A stretch of 64,000 nucleotides of DNA, from NCBI GenBank assembly GCA_021325275.1, contig JAJPHL010000066.1, forward strand, positions 62,001-126,000, written 5' to 3'. This document shows positions 37,120-46,800 of the stretch, in pieces. The DNA is from Terriglobia bacterium (GTDB taxonomy: Bacteria > Acidobacteriota > Terriglobia > JAJPHL01). The position numbers and the translations under genes were made by a program. Position 1 is the first letter of the stretch; each line of letters opens with the position of its first letter. The notes below the pieces were generated by a model. That model ran no database searches. It saw nothing but the letters and a program-made list of their open reading frames with translations, and was not told the DNA's origin.

Positions 37120-39423
37120 CTAGCGGGTCAATTGGCTCTTGATCTCGTCCATCAACGCGCTGGCCTTGGCGACTTCCGGGAATTGCGCGTTCAACGCCAG
37201 GGCATGCTTCAGGTCGTTCATCGCGCCGGGCAAGTCACCGGAATCTTTTTTCACTAGCGCCAAGTGGTAAAGAATGCCGGAATTCCGTGGATCGCGCCGC
37301 GCGGCGTCGTCGAGAATTTCGCGCGCCGGCTTCAATTGGTTTTCCTTGTACTCGACAAAACCCAATGTATCGGCGTAACCGACGTTGGCCGGATCGCGTT
37401 CCAACGCGCGTCGCGCTAACAACTCGGCGCGCGCCAGATCGCCGTTGTCGCTTGCTAATCGCCACGCCAAATTGTTGGCGGCCACCGAATTTCGCGGATC
37501 CACCGTCAAGGCTTGCTCGAACGCTTGGGAAGCGCCCGGCAGATCGCCCTGCACTTCGCGAATCGATCCCAGCCACAGCCATCCCCAAGGAGATTTCGGC
37601 CAACGCTCGGTCAATTCTTCACAGTGCTTTTTCGCGGACTCGAGATCGTGCGAGGAAATCTCCACCTGCGCCATGGCCAAAATAGGATCGGGAGAGTCGG
37701 GATCCAAATCGACGGCCCGTTTCAAGAATTGAAACGCCGCCATGTGTTGACCGAGTCCGTTGGCCAAGTTCGCCACCAGCAAAATGTGCGGGACCGAATG
37801 CGCCAACTCGGGATTGTGACTGATTTGCATCTGCACGCGCGCGAACGCCAAGTCGCGCGACTTCACCACGCCGATCAGGTGCGCCAACGAAGTGAGAAGG
37901 CGCGCCGAGGCTGGTTGCTTCTGCAATTCTTTCTCGAGCGCCGGGCCGGTGGCCGCGGGACATTTGTCGAGGACGCTCGAAAAGCCCGCGCCGTAGAATT
38001 CCGGAATCCACGCGGCGCTCGTCGCCAGCGCGGCCGTGACGTCGGCGCAGGCGGCGGGATCCTTGTGCGTGGCTTGCTCGATGGACGCGAGACGCAAGCG
38101 CAGCAGCGGATCGTCTCCCTGCTCGGCCGGCGCTTGACGCAAGGTTTCCCACGCACCGTCGAAATTTCCGCTGCGCAACAGGTCGTCGGAAATCCAAAAA
38201 CGCGCCGGCCGTAGTCTGCTGTCGAGCCTCAGCGCCTCCTGCATGCTCTGGCGAGCCAGTTCGTCATTGCGGGCGCGTTGATAGCAAAGGCCCGCGAAGT
38301 AGTGAACCGACGCGGAATCGGGCATGAAGTGCAGCAGGTGATTAAATTCGGTGAGCGCTTCTTGATTCTGCCCCGTGGCGCTCTTCACCAAGCCGTTCAA
38401 CATGTGCGCCTGAAGATTCTTGTCGTTCTCCTGGAGTAACTGGGCCGCGATCTTGCGCGAGTCCTCATAGCGGCCGGCCAAATAATACGCGCCGCCCAGC
38501 CGGGCACGCTCCGCGGCCGTTTGTCCCTGCGGAGCGGCTTGCGCAATTGCTTCAAGCGCCGCGACCGCCTTGGGAATGTCGCCGCGAGAAAGATAAAACG
38601 TCGCCAGCGCGCCGCGCTGCTCGGGGTCGGTGGGATTCAGCTTCGCCGCGGCTTGAAATGCGCTCTCCGCCTTTTCCGGCTGGCCGGCGCGCATATAGAA
38701 CCGTCCTTGGCCGATGCGCAACTCCACCGACTGCGGATTGGCGCGCACGGCCTCATCGAGTAAAGGCTCGGCTTGCTCGGGATGACCGGTGAGTTGGTAG
38801 AAATTCGCCAGGACGATCAGCGACGTGGGCGAGCGTTTGGTGTTTTCCACTGCCGTTTTCAATTGGCTCTCGGCGTCGGTGAGATCCCGCGCGGCCAATT
38901 TGATCGACGCCAAAAGTACGCGCGCTTGCATGTTCGACGGATCGGCCAGCAGCGTTTGTTCCAACTCGCCGGCCGAGCGCTCCGGCTGCGCCATTTTCGC
39001 CAGCGCAAAGCCCAGCAGCTCGTGCGCCTCTTTGTTCTTGGGATCGCGCTGCACCACCCAGTTGCTCTGTTGGATCGCTCCGTCGGCATTTCCATCCAAC
39101 AGCATGATTCGCGCCAGGCGCAGGTGCATGTCCACGCTGTGCTCGCCCGGGTGATCGCCTTCCGCGGCCTCGGCGAGTTTCAAGGAACGCGCGGCCACCG
39201 CATAATCCTTCAACTCGAGACAGGCGATCGCGAAATAGTAGCGCGCGTCGACGCTTGGTTTTTTGGAGATCGCCAAGGCCAATTCCAGTCGCGCGTGCAC
39301 GTAGTCCTTTTGATCGAGGTAGCGGCGTCCACGCGCGTAGTGATCGAAGGGTGTGTAGCCGCAGCCGCACAACAGCAGGAAAATCGGGAGACTCAGTAAG
39401 GAACGAACCATATTAGGGCGCAT
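37120..39423 (-). CDS. TPR-repeat lipoprotein resembling PrsT of exosortase loci
   Basis: The 767-residue protein begins with a lipoprotein signal (VRSLLSLPIFLLLCGCGY; acceptor Cys near 20-22) followed by about 18-20 TPR units, with typical spacing (for example ARGRRYLDQKDYVHARLELALAI, GRFYMRAGQPEKAESAFQAAAKLNP, LGSIREVQGDLPGASQAFEQALTVDP). Long TPR lipoproteins of this size accompany EPS/exosortase loci. I start at ATG 39423, 9 bases after a TATAAT, with ATG 39411 as alternative. A hydrophilic scaffold role in the periplasm is likely but not proven. Confidence 0.8.
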   Translation of the reverse strand: MRPNMVRSLLSLPIFLLLCGCGYTPFDHYARGRRYLDQKDYVHARLELALAISKKPSVDARYYFAIACLELKDYAVAARSLKLAEAAEGDHPGEHSVDMHLRLARIMLLDGNADGAIQQSNWVVQRDPKNKEAHELLGFALAKMAQPERSAGELEQTLLADPSNMQARVLLASIKLAARDLTDAESQLKTAVENTKRSPTSLIVLANFYQLTGHPEQAEPLLDEAVRANPQSVELRIGQGRFYMRAGQPEKAESAFQAAAKLNPTDPEQRGALATFYLSRGDIPKAVAALEAIAQAAPQGQTAAERARLGGAYYLAGRYEDSRKIAAQLLQENDKNLQAHMLNGLVKSATGQNQEALTEFNHLLHFMPDSASVHYFAGLCYQRARNDELARQSMQEALRLDSRLRPARFWISDDLLRSGNFDGAWETLRQAPAEQGDDPLLRLRLASIEQATHKDPAACADVTAALATSAAWIPEFYGAGFSSVLDKCPAATGPALEKELQKQPASARLLTSLAHLIGVVKSRDLAFARVQMQISHNPELAHSVPHILLVANLANGLGQHMAAFQFLKRAVDLDPDSPDPILAMAQVEISSHDLESAKKHCEELTERWPKSPWGWLWLGSIREVQGDLPGASQAFEQALTVDPRNSVAANNLAWRLASDNGDLARAELLARRALERDPANVGYADTLGFVEYKENQLKPAREILDDAARRDPRNSGILYHLALVKKDSGDLPGAMNDLKHALALNAQFPEVAKASALMDEIKSQLTR

Positions 39424-39432
39424 CGGGTACAC

Positions 39433-39438
39433 ATTATA
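39433..39438 (-). promoter_or_regulatory. -10 element TATAAT close to the TPR gene start
   Basis: TATAAT is read on the minus strand, 9 bases before ATG 39423. No Shine-Dalgarno occurs before either possible ATG, so initiation may be leaderless or nearly so. Confidence 0.45.
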
Positions 39439-39616
39439 GCGGATCACGGATCCAAATGGGGAGTCTGGTACTATGACTTATCGCTGGGCCGAGAAAAGCA
39501 CCGTTTTGGGCAATAAGGTGAAAAAAGATGCGCCACACCTTGGGAAGCCGCTCGGCAGGCCTACGGATGATCCCGTAATATCAAGAGGTTGAAACCGCGG
39601 TCCCAAGCCGGGACTT

Positions 39617-39632
39617 TGGCACGGCGCTTGCA
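39617..39632 (+). promoter_or_regulatory. Sigma-54 promoter upstream of the PEP-CTERM gene
   Basis: TGGCAC-GGCGC-TTGCA has the -24 GG and -12 GC elements of RpoN promoters at exactly the right spacing (N5 between TGGCAC and TTGCA). The predicted start lies near 39642, leaving only about 5 bases before ATG 39647. In PEP-CTERM systems a PrsK/PrsR-type sensor and sigma-54 activator are known to drive substrate genes. Confidence 0.8.
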
Positions 39633-39646
39633 CTGAACGAAGACCT

Positions 39647-40336
39647 ATGCTGAAGCCTACTCTTGCGGGGATTTTGGTACTGTGCTGCTGCGGTTTCGCC
39701 CATGCCGGACCGTTGAATCTTGCGATGTTCCTGCCCGATGTCACTGCGACGAACGTGGGCGGATGCTACGGCGCGGGATCGGCGCCGGAATGTGCCGGTG
39801 CGGGAATGCTGGCATTGGAAGGTTTGGTATCGGGGTCAACGGCTCTTCAAACGGGCCCCAGCACCTTCTACGCGGTCACCAACAGCGCGCCCATCGGAAC
39901 GCTCTTTGGCACACTCAACTACAACTTGGGAATTACTGCTGCCATCAATAGCTCCGGCCAGATGAACGGGGCCGGTTCTTTGACCCTGACCGGCTCGGTC
40001 GCGGCGCTGGGCGATGGAACACCGCTGTTGACCGGATCCCTTCAGAACTTCGGGGCTTCGGCCGGTGTATACGATTTCGTCTTTCAGACGACGGGCGGCA
40101 GTTTGGCAGGCTTGTACGGCGGCGTAGGAAAGTTGCTGGACGTGGAAGTAGAGAACTCCTTCTTGCCGGGCACTTTCTCCAGCGGCTTCACGATGACGTC
40201 GGCGCAATTCGCCAATGGCGATGCCGATATTGCCGCGGCCTCGCCGGAACCGGGGTCGATGTTGTTACTGCTGTCGGGCTCGGGAATGCTCGGTCTATTG
40301 CGACTCCGTTCTCGGAAGACTGCGGTTTCCAAGTAA
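39647..40336 (+). CDS. PEP-CTERM sorting-domain protein
   Basis: The 229-residue protein has a signal peptide (MLKPTLAGILVLCCCGFAHA) and ends in a PEP-CTERM signal: SPEPGSMLLLLSGSGMLGLL, a hydrophobic segment, then RLRSRKTAVSK. The middle (GGCYGAGSAPECAGAGM, NSAPIGTLFGTLNYNLGITA, NSSGQMNGAGSLTLTGSVAAL) is Gly/Ser-rich and not otherwise recognised. Such proteins are exported and processed by an exosortase, which must be encoded elsewhere. The sigma-54 promoter lies directly upstream. The start is fixed by the signal peptide. Confidence 0.9.
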   Translation: MLKPTLAGILVLCCCGFAHAGPLNLAMFLPDVTATNVGGCYGAGSAPECAGAGMLALEGLVSGSTALQTGPSTFYAVTNSAPIGTLFGTLNYNLGITAAINSSGQMNGAGSLTLTGSVAALGDGTPLLTGSLQNFGASAGVYDFVFQTTGGSLAGLYGGVGKLLDVEVENSFLPGTFSSGFTMTSAQFANGDADIAAASPEPGSMLLLLSGSGMLGLLRLRSRKTAVSK

Positions 40337-40551
40337 ACAGCGCTAGAAGAAATCACCCCCTTGGTTTCTGCGGGACGGGTGTGTCTGAACGAGCAGCAAC
40401 GAAAAGTAGATTAAAAAATCGCTCGCAATTGTACTAGTACATAAGATTGCCGATTTTTGTAACCTACTGGTCCTTGGCGGCTCGAAAAACCAGCGTTACG
40501 ATCTTCGTGCAAGTTCGAATTCTCAGAGTGGATTCTTAAGGAGTGGAAGTT
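40337..40551 (+). promoter_or_regulatory. Upstream region of the first SdrD-B gene with conserved palindromic element
   Basis: The palindrome GTACTAGTAC at 40431-40440 lies in a conserved stretch (40429-40460: TTGTACTAGTAC, then TAAGATTG and CGATTTTTGT). The same block occurs at 43721-43752, at almost the same distance from the paralogous gene. AAGGAG at 40538-40543 is the ribosome binding site of the gene at 40552. Confidence 0.6.
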
Positions 40552-43500
40552 ATGCGTAAGCCGATTGCACTTTGTTCTTTGGTATTGCTGGTTGGTATCG
40601 CGACAACGCTTTCAGCGGCACTGCTCGGAGTTAGTCCTGGATACCCCAATTTCTCTTTCCGTAACGCCACCACCACGCAAACCTACGATCCCGGCACGCA
40701 GACTTTCGCGGCCAATTCGATCCTGAATTCGCTGGCGTTCTTCCTCGGCGACAGCCAGCCGGTGAGTCCGGCGGGCAGCGATCCGCTGCCGACGGTTGCC
40801 ATCTCGATCCAAGTGGACAACAGCGGCAACCTGACGGGTACGCCCACATCGCGGGACGTCGTGATCCGGGGAACGATCACCGATCCCAGCACGAGCCAGA
40901 CCTACACCGGCGATCTTCTCACCGGATCGATCAAGGGCTTCGGCTTTCAGCTAGGCTCCGGCGGAACTTCCACTTTCGATTTCGATTTTGCAGTAACCGG
41001 CGGCACAATGGCTTCATATTTTTCGGGCCAGCACATCGGCATAATTCTCAACAGCGAAGGTTCCACTTTTACGAATTCATTTGCGGTGGCATTTAACGGC
41101 CACACCAAGGGCAACATCGGTCCGATCCCAGGTCTCGTTGGGGGAGGTCAAGGGGGCTGCACCGGAACGATCGGCGATTTCGTGTGGAACGACCTCAACC
41201 AGAACGGCATTCAGGATGCCGGTGAACCGGGAATCAACGGCGTCCAACTGACGCTGCTCCAGGGCAGCCAAGTGGTCCAGACGGTCACAACCGCCAATGG
41301 TCCGGCCAACCAAATGGGCTACTATCAGTTCACAAACATTTGCCCGGGAACTTACACCGTACAAGTGACCGGCGGAGTACCGGCGAACTTCGTGCCCACG
41401 CTCCAGGGACAGGGCACTCCCGATGTGGACAGCAACAACCCCAGCGGGACGAGCGTTACATTGTCGACGAGCAACCCTTCGGATCAGACAATCGACTTCG
41501 GCTACTACTCCAATTGCAACGGCCAGATCGGCGATTTCGTGTGGAACGACGCGAATAACAATGGAATCCAAGACGCCGGAGAATTGGGCATTCCGAATGT
41601 CGTGCTGAACCTCTACGATTCCACCGGCACAAACTTCCTCGCGACCACCACGACAGACGCAAACGGTGTCTACAGTTTTGGAGGCGTCTGTAGTGGAACG
41701 TATTCGGTGCAAGTGATGTCGGGCATCCCTGCCGGCTTTACGCCCACCACCAGCAACGCCGGCGCCGATCGGACCGTGGATAGCAACGGCAGTCCCGCGT
41801 TGGTGACGCTGGCCACAAATCAGAGCGTCGATAACACCATTGACTTTGGTTATATCCCTCCGGCGCAGGGCAGCATCGGCGATTTCGTTTGGTATGACCA
41901 GAATCAAAACGGCATTCAGGATGCCGGCGAGCCCGGGATCAACGGTGTCACGGTGCAGTTGACCGATAGTCTCGGCAACACGCAGACGCAAATCACGGGT
42001 CCGGGACCGTTCGGCCTGGGTGGGTATTATCAGTTTACGGGCTTAGCGGCAGGAACCTACACGGTGAAGGTCGTTGCCAGTAGCGTGCCGGCAAACTACA
42101 CGGGCGTGACCATCAGCAGCGCTCCCGGCAGCACGGTTGCCAATGATAGCAACCAGCAACCCTCGACCGTCGTGCTCGCGACTAACAACAGTTCCGACCA
42201 GACGATCGATTTCGGCTACGTCGCCGCCTGCACCGGGTCCATTGGTGACTTCGTGTGGAGCGATACCAACGGCAACGGCATTCAGGATACCGGCGAGCCG
42301 GGCATCAACGGTGTCACTTTGAATCTCCTGAATCCCGTGAACAACGCGGTTCTGGCGACCACCACGACGGCCAATGGCGGAGCCTACCACTTCACGGGTC
42401 TGTGCCCCGGCTCCTACAAGGTACAAGTGGTGACGCCTGTGGACTACGTGCCCACGGTGGCCAATGCGACCGGCAGCACAACGGCCAACGACAGCAATAC
42501 CAACCCGTCGGTGGTCACCTTGGCGGAGGACAACAGCACGGACAACACCATCGACTTCGGCTTCGTGCCGGTGCCGCCGGTGAAGGTGGTTTGCCCCGCG
42601 AGCAGCGGCGTTGTCGGAGTGCCATACAGCTCATCGGTTTCAGCTTCCGGCGGAACGTCGCCGTATACGGATACGATCACCTCAGGTGCGTTGCCGACGG
42701 GTCTGTTGTTCAACACGCCCACGGTCGGAGCGATCACCGGAACACCGACCGCCGCAGGAGCCTTCAATTTCACGGTCAACGTAACCGATTCCACTCCTGG
42801 AGCGCCCCTGACCGCGACCGCGAGTTGCACGATCAACATCGTTCAAAGCTACCTGATCGTGAACAAGGTGACTGCGCCTACCGCCAACGATCCGACGGTA
42901 TTCTCGGTCACCGCCTCGGCGAGTAGCGGCTCGATCAGCACCAGTGCGCACAGCCTCAGTACCGCGGCGCCCGTAAAGTACGCCGTGACGCCGGGCACAT
43001 TTAGCGTCACCGAAGCCGCCATCGCTGGTTGGAACAATACCGGCAACACCTGTGTGAACGTCAGCGTAGCGGCCGGACAGACCGTCACGTGCACCCTGAC
43101 CAATACCAAGGTGTCCGCGGCCACGGGATATACCACCTACACCCAGGGCGGCTGGGGCACCACGCCTCACGGCAATAATCCCGGATCGCTGTTGCAGAAG
43201 GACTTCGCGACGGTCTACCCGGGCGGGTCGGTGTCGATTGGTGGAACCAAGAAGCTCACTTTCACCAGTTCGACGGCCATCCATAACTTCCTGCCGCAGG
43301 GCGGAACGCCGGGAGTGCTGGCTGCCTCCGCGACGAATCCCACGTCTTCCGCGGCCGGAGTCTTTGCCGGCCAGGTCCTGGCCCTTCAACTCAACGTGGA
43401 TTTCTCGAACAAAGGAATCACCAAGACCGGCCTCGCCAATCTGCACGCGGTCTCTGGAATGTTGGCGGGGCAAACCGTGGGCCAAATCCTGGCTCTGGCC

Positions 43501-43623
43501 AATTCCGTTATCGGAGGTGGCGCGTTGCCATCGGGCATGACGGTGTCGAACCTGAACGACATCGTGAACTCGATCAACAACAACTTCGACAGCGGTGCGG
43601 CGAACAATGGCTATCTTTACTAG
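40552..43623 (+). CDS. Large secreted SdrD-B-repeat surface protein (1023 aa)
   Basis: After a signal peptide (MRKPIALCSLVLLVGIATTL) comes an N-terminal domain of about 180 residues shared almost identically with the protein at 43851. Four SdrD B-like repeats begin near residues 206, 325, 441 and 563, each GxIGDFVWxDxNxNGIQDxGExGI, with Asp/Asn positions suited to bind calcium. A putative Ig-like domain (GVVGVPYSSSVSASGGTSPY) lies near 680 and a prealbumin-like one near 765. The last 180 residues have GGWGTTPHGNNPGSLLQKDFATVYPGG and LNVDFSNKGITKTG, a module seen in other surface proteins. No PEP-CTERM, LPXTG or type 9 tail is present. ATG 40552 follows AAGGAG. Confidence 0.85.
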   Translation: MRKPIALCSLVLLVGIATTLSAALLGVSPGYPNFSFRNATTTQTYDPGTQTFAANSILNSLAFFLGDSQPVSPAGSDPLPTVAISIQVDNSGNLTGTPTSRDVVIRGTITDPSTSQTYTGDLLTGSIKGFGFQLGSGGTSTFDFDFAVTGGTMASYFSGQHIGIILNSEGSTFTNSFAVAFNGHTKGNIGPIPGLVGGGQGGCTGTIGDFVWNDLNQNGIQDAGEPGINGVQLTLLQGSQVVQTVTTANGPANQMGYYQFTNICPGTYTVQVTGGVPANFVPTLQGQGTPDVDSNNPSGTSVTLSTSNPSDQTIDFGYYSNCNGQIGDFVWNDANNNGIQDAGELGIPNVVLNLYDSTGTNFLATTTTDANGVYSFGGVCSGTYSVQVMSGIPAGFTPTTSNAGADRTVDSNGSPALVTLATNQSVDNTIDFGYIPPAQGSIGDFVWYDQNQNGIQDAGEPGINGVTVQLTDSLGNTQTQITGPGPFGLGGYYQFTGLAAGTYTVKVVASSVPANYTGVTISSAPGSTVANDSNQQPSTVVLATNNSSDQTIDFGYVAACTGSIGDFVWSDTNGNGIQDTGEPGINGVTLNLLNPVNNAVLATTTTANGGAYHFTGLCPGSYKVQVVTPVDYVPTVANATGSTTANDSNTNPSVVTLAEDNSTDNTIDFGFVPVPPVKVVCPASSGVVGVPYSSSVSASGGTSPYTDTITSGALPTGLLFNTPTVGAITGTPTAAGAFNFTVNVTDSTPGAPLTATASCTINIVQSYLIVNKVTAPTANDPTVFSVTASASSGSISTSAHSLSTAAPVKYAVTPGTFSVTEAAIAGWNNTGNTCVNVSVAAGQTVTCTLTNTKVSAATGYTTYTQGGWGTTPHGNNPGSLLQKDFATVYPGGSVSIGGTKKLTFTSSTAIHNFLPQGGTPGVLAASATNPTSSAAGVFAGQVLALQLNVDFSNKGITKTGLANLHAVSGMLAGQTVGQILALANSVIGGGALPSGMTVSNLNDIVNSINNNFDSGAANNGYLY

Positions 43624-43850
43624 GAACTAGATGAGCGGGTCAGCGCGCTGCGGGTCTACGTGTCAGCGCGCTGCGGGCGTGCCGGAACGATCAAGAAAAT
43701 TCTGAGAAGAACGTGGGATTTTGTACTAGTACCTAAGATTGGCGATTTTTGTTACTCGCTGGTTCTGTGCGGCTTGGAAGAAGCACGTTAGCATTTTGGG
43801 TGCGGGTTAGATTTCCCAACTGGATTGTTTTAGTTTAAGGAGTGGAAGTT
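43624..43850 (+). promoter_or_regulatory. Spacer before the second SdrD-B gene: tandem repeat and conserved element
   Basis: GTCAGCGCGCTGCGGG occurs at 43639-43654 and 43662-43677 (period 23), each holding the palindrome AGCGCGCT. The conserved element with GTACTAGTAC is at 43723-43732 within 43721-43752. AAGGAG just before 43851 matches that of the upstream paralogue. Confidence 0.55.
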
Positions 43851-46800
43851 ATGCGTAAGTCCTTCGTGCTCGGTTCTCTGGTATTGTTGGTTGGCATCGC
43901 TACAACGGTTTCAGCCTCACTGCTCGGAGTCAGTCCTGGATTCCCCAATTTCTCTTTCCGCAATGCCACTACCACGCAAACCTACGATCCCGGCACGCAG
44001 ACTTTCTCGGCCAATTCGATTCTGAATTCGCTGGCGTTTTTCCTCGGCGACAGCCAGCCGGTGAGTCCGGCGGGCAGCGATCCGTTGCCGACTGTTGCCA
44101 TCTCGATCCAAGTGGACAACAGCGGCAATCTGACGGGTGCGCCCACGTCGCGGGACATCGTGATTCGCGGAACGATCACCGATCCCAGCACGAGCCAGAC
44201 GTACACCGGCGATCTCCTCACCGGATCGGTGAAAGGCTTCGGCTTTCAGCTAGTCAACGGCACAACCTCCGTCTTCGATTTCGACTTTGGAGTGACCGGC
44301 GGCACGATGGCTTCGTACTTCGCGGGCCAGGACATCGCCGTGGTTCTCAACAGCGAAGCTTCCACTTTTACGAATTCATTCGCGGTGGCATTCAACGGCC
44401 ACACCAAGGGCAACATTGGTCCGATCCCGAATACGTGCACCGGCTCCATCGGCGACTTCGTGTGGAGAGACCTGAACCTGAACGGAATTCAGGATTCCGG
44501 CGAACCGGGCATCGACGGCGTCAAGGTTCAGTTGAAGAACAGCGGCGGAAGCGTTCTGCAAACCACCATGACCGGTGTCGGACCGGCAAACCAGCACGGC
44601 TACTATCAATTCACCGGCGTGTGCGCCGGAAGTTACACCGTGGTTGTCGACAGTACGACATTGCCCGCCGGTGTTACACCGACGGCCAGCTTCCAGGGCA
44701 ACGATCCCACCGTGGACAGCAACGGCAGTCCAGCGTCGGTGACGCTCGCGACCAACTCGAGCAGCGATCAGACGATTGATTTTGGATACTTCGGGAGCAA
44801 CAGCCAGACAGGCAATGGCACGATCGGTGATTTTGTTTGGAATGATCTCAACGGCAACGGTATTCAGGACGCGGGTGAACCGGGAATCGCCGGCGTGACG
44901 GTGAATCTGTACGATTCCACCGGCACGAACCAACTCGCCACGACGGTGACCGGACCCAACGGGAATTACGCCTTCACCGGTCTCAATGCGGGCACCTACG
45001 TCGTGAAGATCGACGCTACGACGCTGCCGGCCGGATTCGTCGCCAGCCCCAGTTTGCAGGGCGGCAACACGGCCACCGACAGCAACGGCAGCCCTGCGAC
45101 CGTCACGCTTTCCACCAACACGTCGACCGACAACACCATCGACTTCGGCTACATCGGACCGGGCACCGGCTCGATCGGCGATTTCGTGTGGCACGACATG
45201 AATCAGAACGGCATTCAGGATGCCGGCGAACCGGGCATCGACGGCGTGACGGTCACGCTAAAGGATAGCTTGGGCAACGTCGTGGGCACGGCGGTCACCG
45301 GCCTTGGACCGTCGAATCAGCACGGCTACTATCAGTTCACCGGACTCCACGCCGGCACCTACATGGTGTCGGTGACCATGGGCGTCCCCGCGGGATGGAC
45401 GCCAACGATCACCAACGCGCCGGGTAGCACCACGGCCAACGACAGCAATTCGCAACCGGCGATTGTGACGCTCTCGACGAGCACATCGTCCGACCAAACC
45501 ATCGATTTCGGATACAACGCGCCCTGCACCGGCAGCATCGGCGACTTTGTGTGGAGCGATCTCAACGGCAACGGCATTCAAGACGCCGGTGAGCCGGGCA
45601 TCGACGGGGTAACGCTGAACTTGCGCAAACTGTCGGACAACAGCATCATCACAACCACCACAACGTCCGGCGGCGGCCTTTACTCCTTCGGCGGCGTCTG
45701 CCCCGGATCGTACAAAGTGGAAGTGATCACGCCGAACGGATACGTTCCGACGATCGTGAACGCGCCGGGCAGCACCACTGCGAACGACAGCAACCCGAAT
45801 CCGTCGACGGTGACGTTGCCGGAAGACAACTCCACCGACACAACGATCGACTTCGGATTCCAGCCGCGCAATGCTGCCATCGGCGATTTTGTGTGGAAGG
45901 ATTTGAACGGCAACGGCATTCAGGATGCCGGTGAGCCGGGCATTCCGGGCGTTACGGTGAACATCAGTGGCCCTGGCGGCTTCACGGCGTCCACCACCAC
46001 CGACGCAAACGGCGCCTATCACTTCACGGGACTTGCGCCGGGCAGCTACACGGTCACGTTCGTGGCGCCCACGGGATACGTCTTTTCGCCGCAATTCCAG
46101 GGATCGAACACGGCGGTCGATAGCAATGCGAACGCTTCAGGCGTTACGCCGGCGGTCACGCTGGCTGCGGGACAAACTGACAACACCATCGACGCGGGAC
46201 TCTATCAACCCGGCGCGATCGGCGACTTCGTTTGGAACGATTTGAACGACAACGGCGTGCAGGACTCGGGCGAGCCGGGCATCGGCGGCGTCACTGTGAC
46301 ATTGATGCACGGCAGCACGGTGATCGCCACGACCACCACGGCCACCGATGGTTCGTATCACTTCACGAACGTCGCGCCGGGAACTTATACCGTGAACTTC
46401 ACGGCGCCCTCGGGCTATGTGTTCTCGCCGCAATTCCAAGGCGGCAACACGGCCACCGACAGCAATCCCAACGCGTCGGGCGTCGCGACGGTCACGATTG
46501 TTTCCGGTCAGACCGACAACACCATCGACGCCGGGTTATTCCAGCCGCCGGCCGCGGTTGGCGACTTCGTGTGGAACGATTTGAACGGCAACGGTATTCA
46601 AGACGCCGGCGAGCCGGGATTGCAAGGCGTGCAGGTGAACTTGTACAACGGCACGTCGCTGATCGCGACAACAACGTCCGACGCGAATGGTGCTTATCAC
46701 TTCACCGGTCTCGCGCCGGGGACGTACACGGTGCAGTTCATCGCGCCGAACGGTTACGTTTTCTCGCCGTCGCTGCAGGGTTCAAACCGCGCGGTGGATA

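Noticed and set aside
36304-37257. A 317-codon plus-strand frame opposite the cytochrome gene
   Set aside because: It is composition-driven; the minus strand has clear cytochrome motifs and membrane helices.
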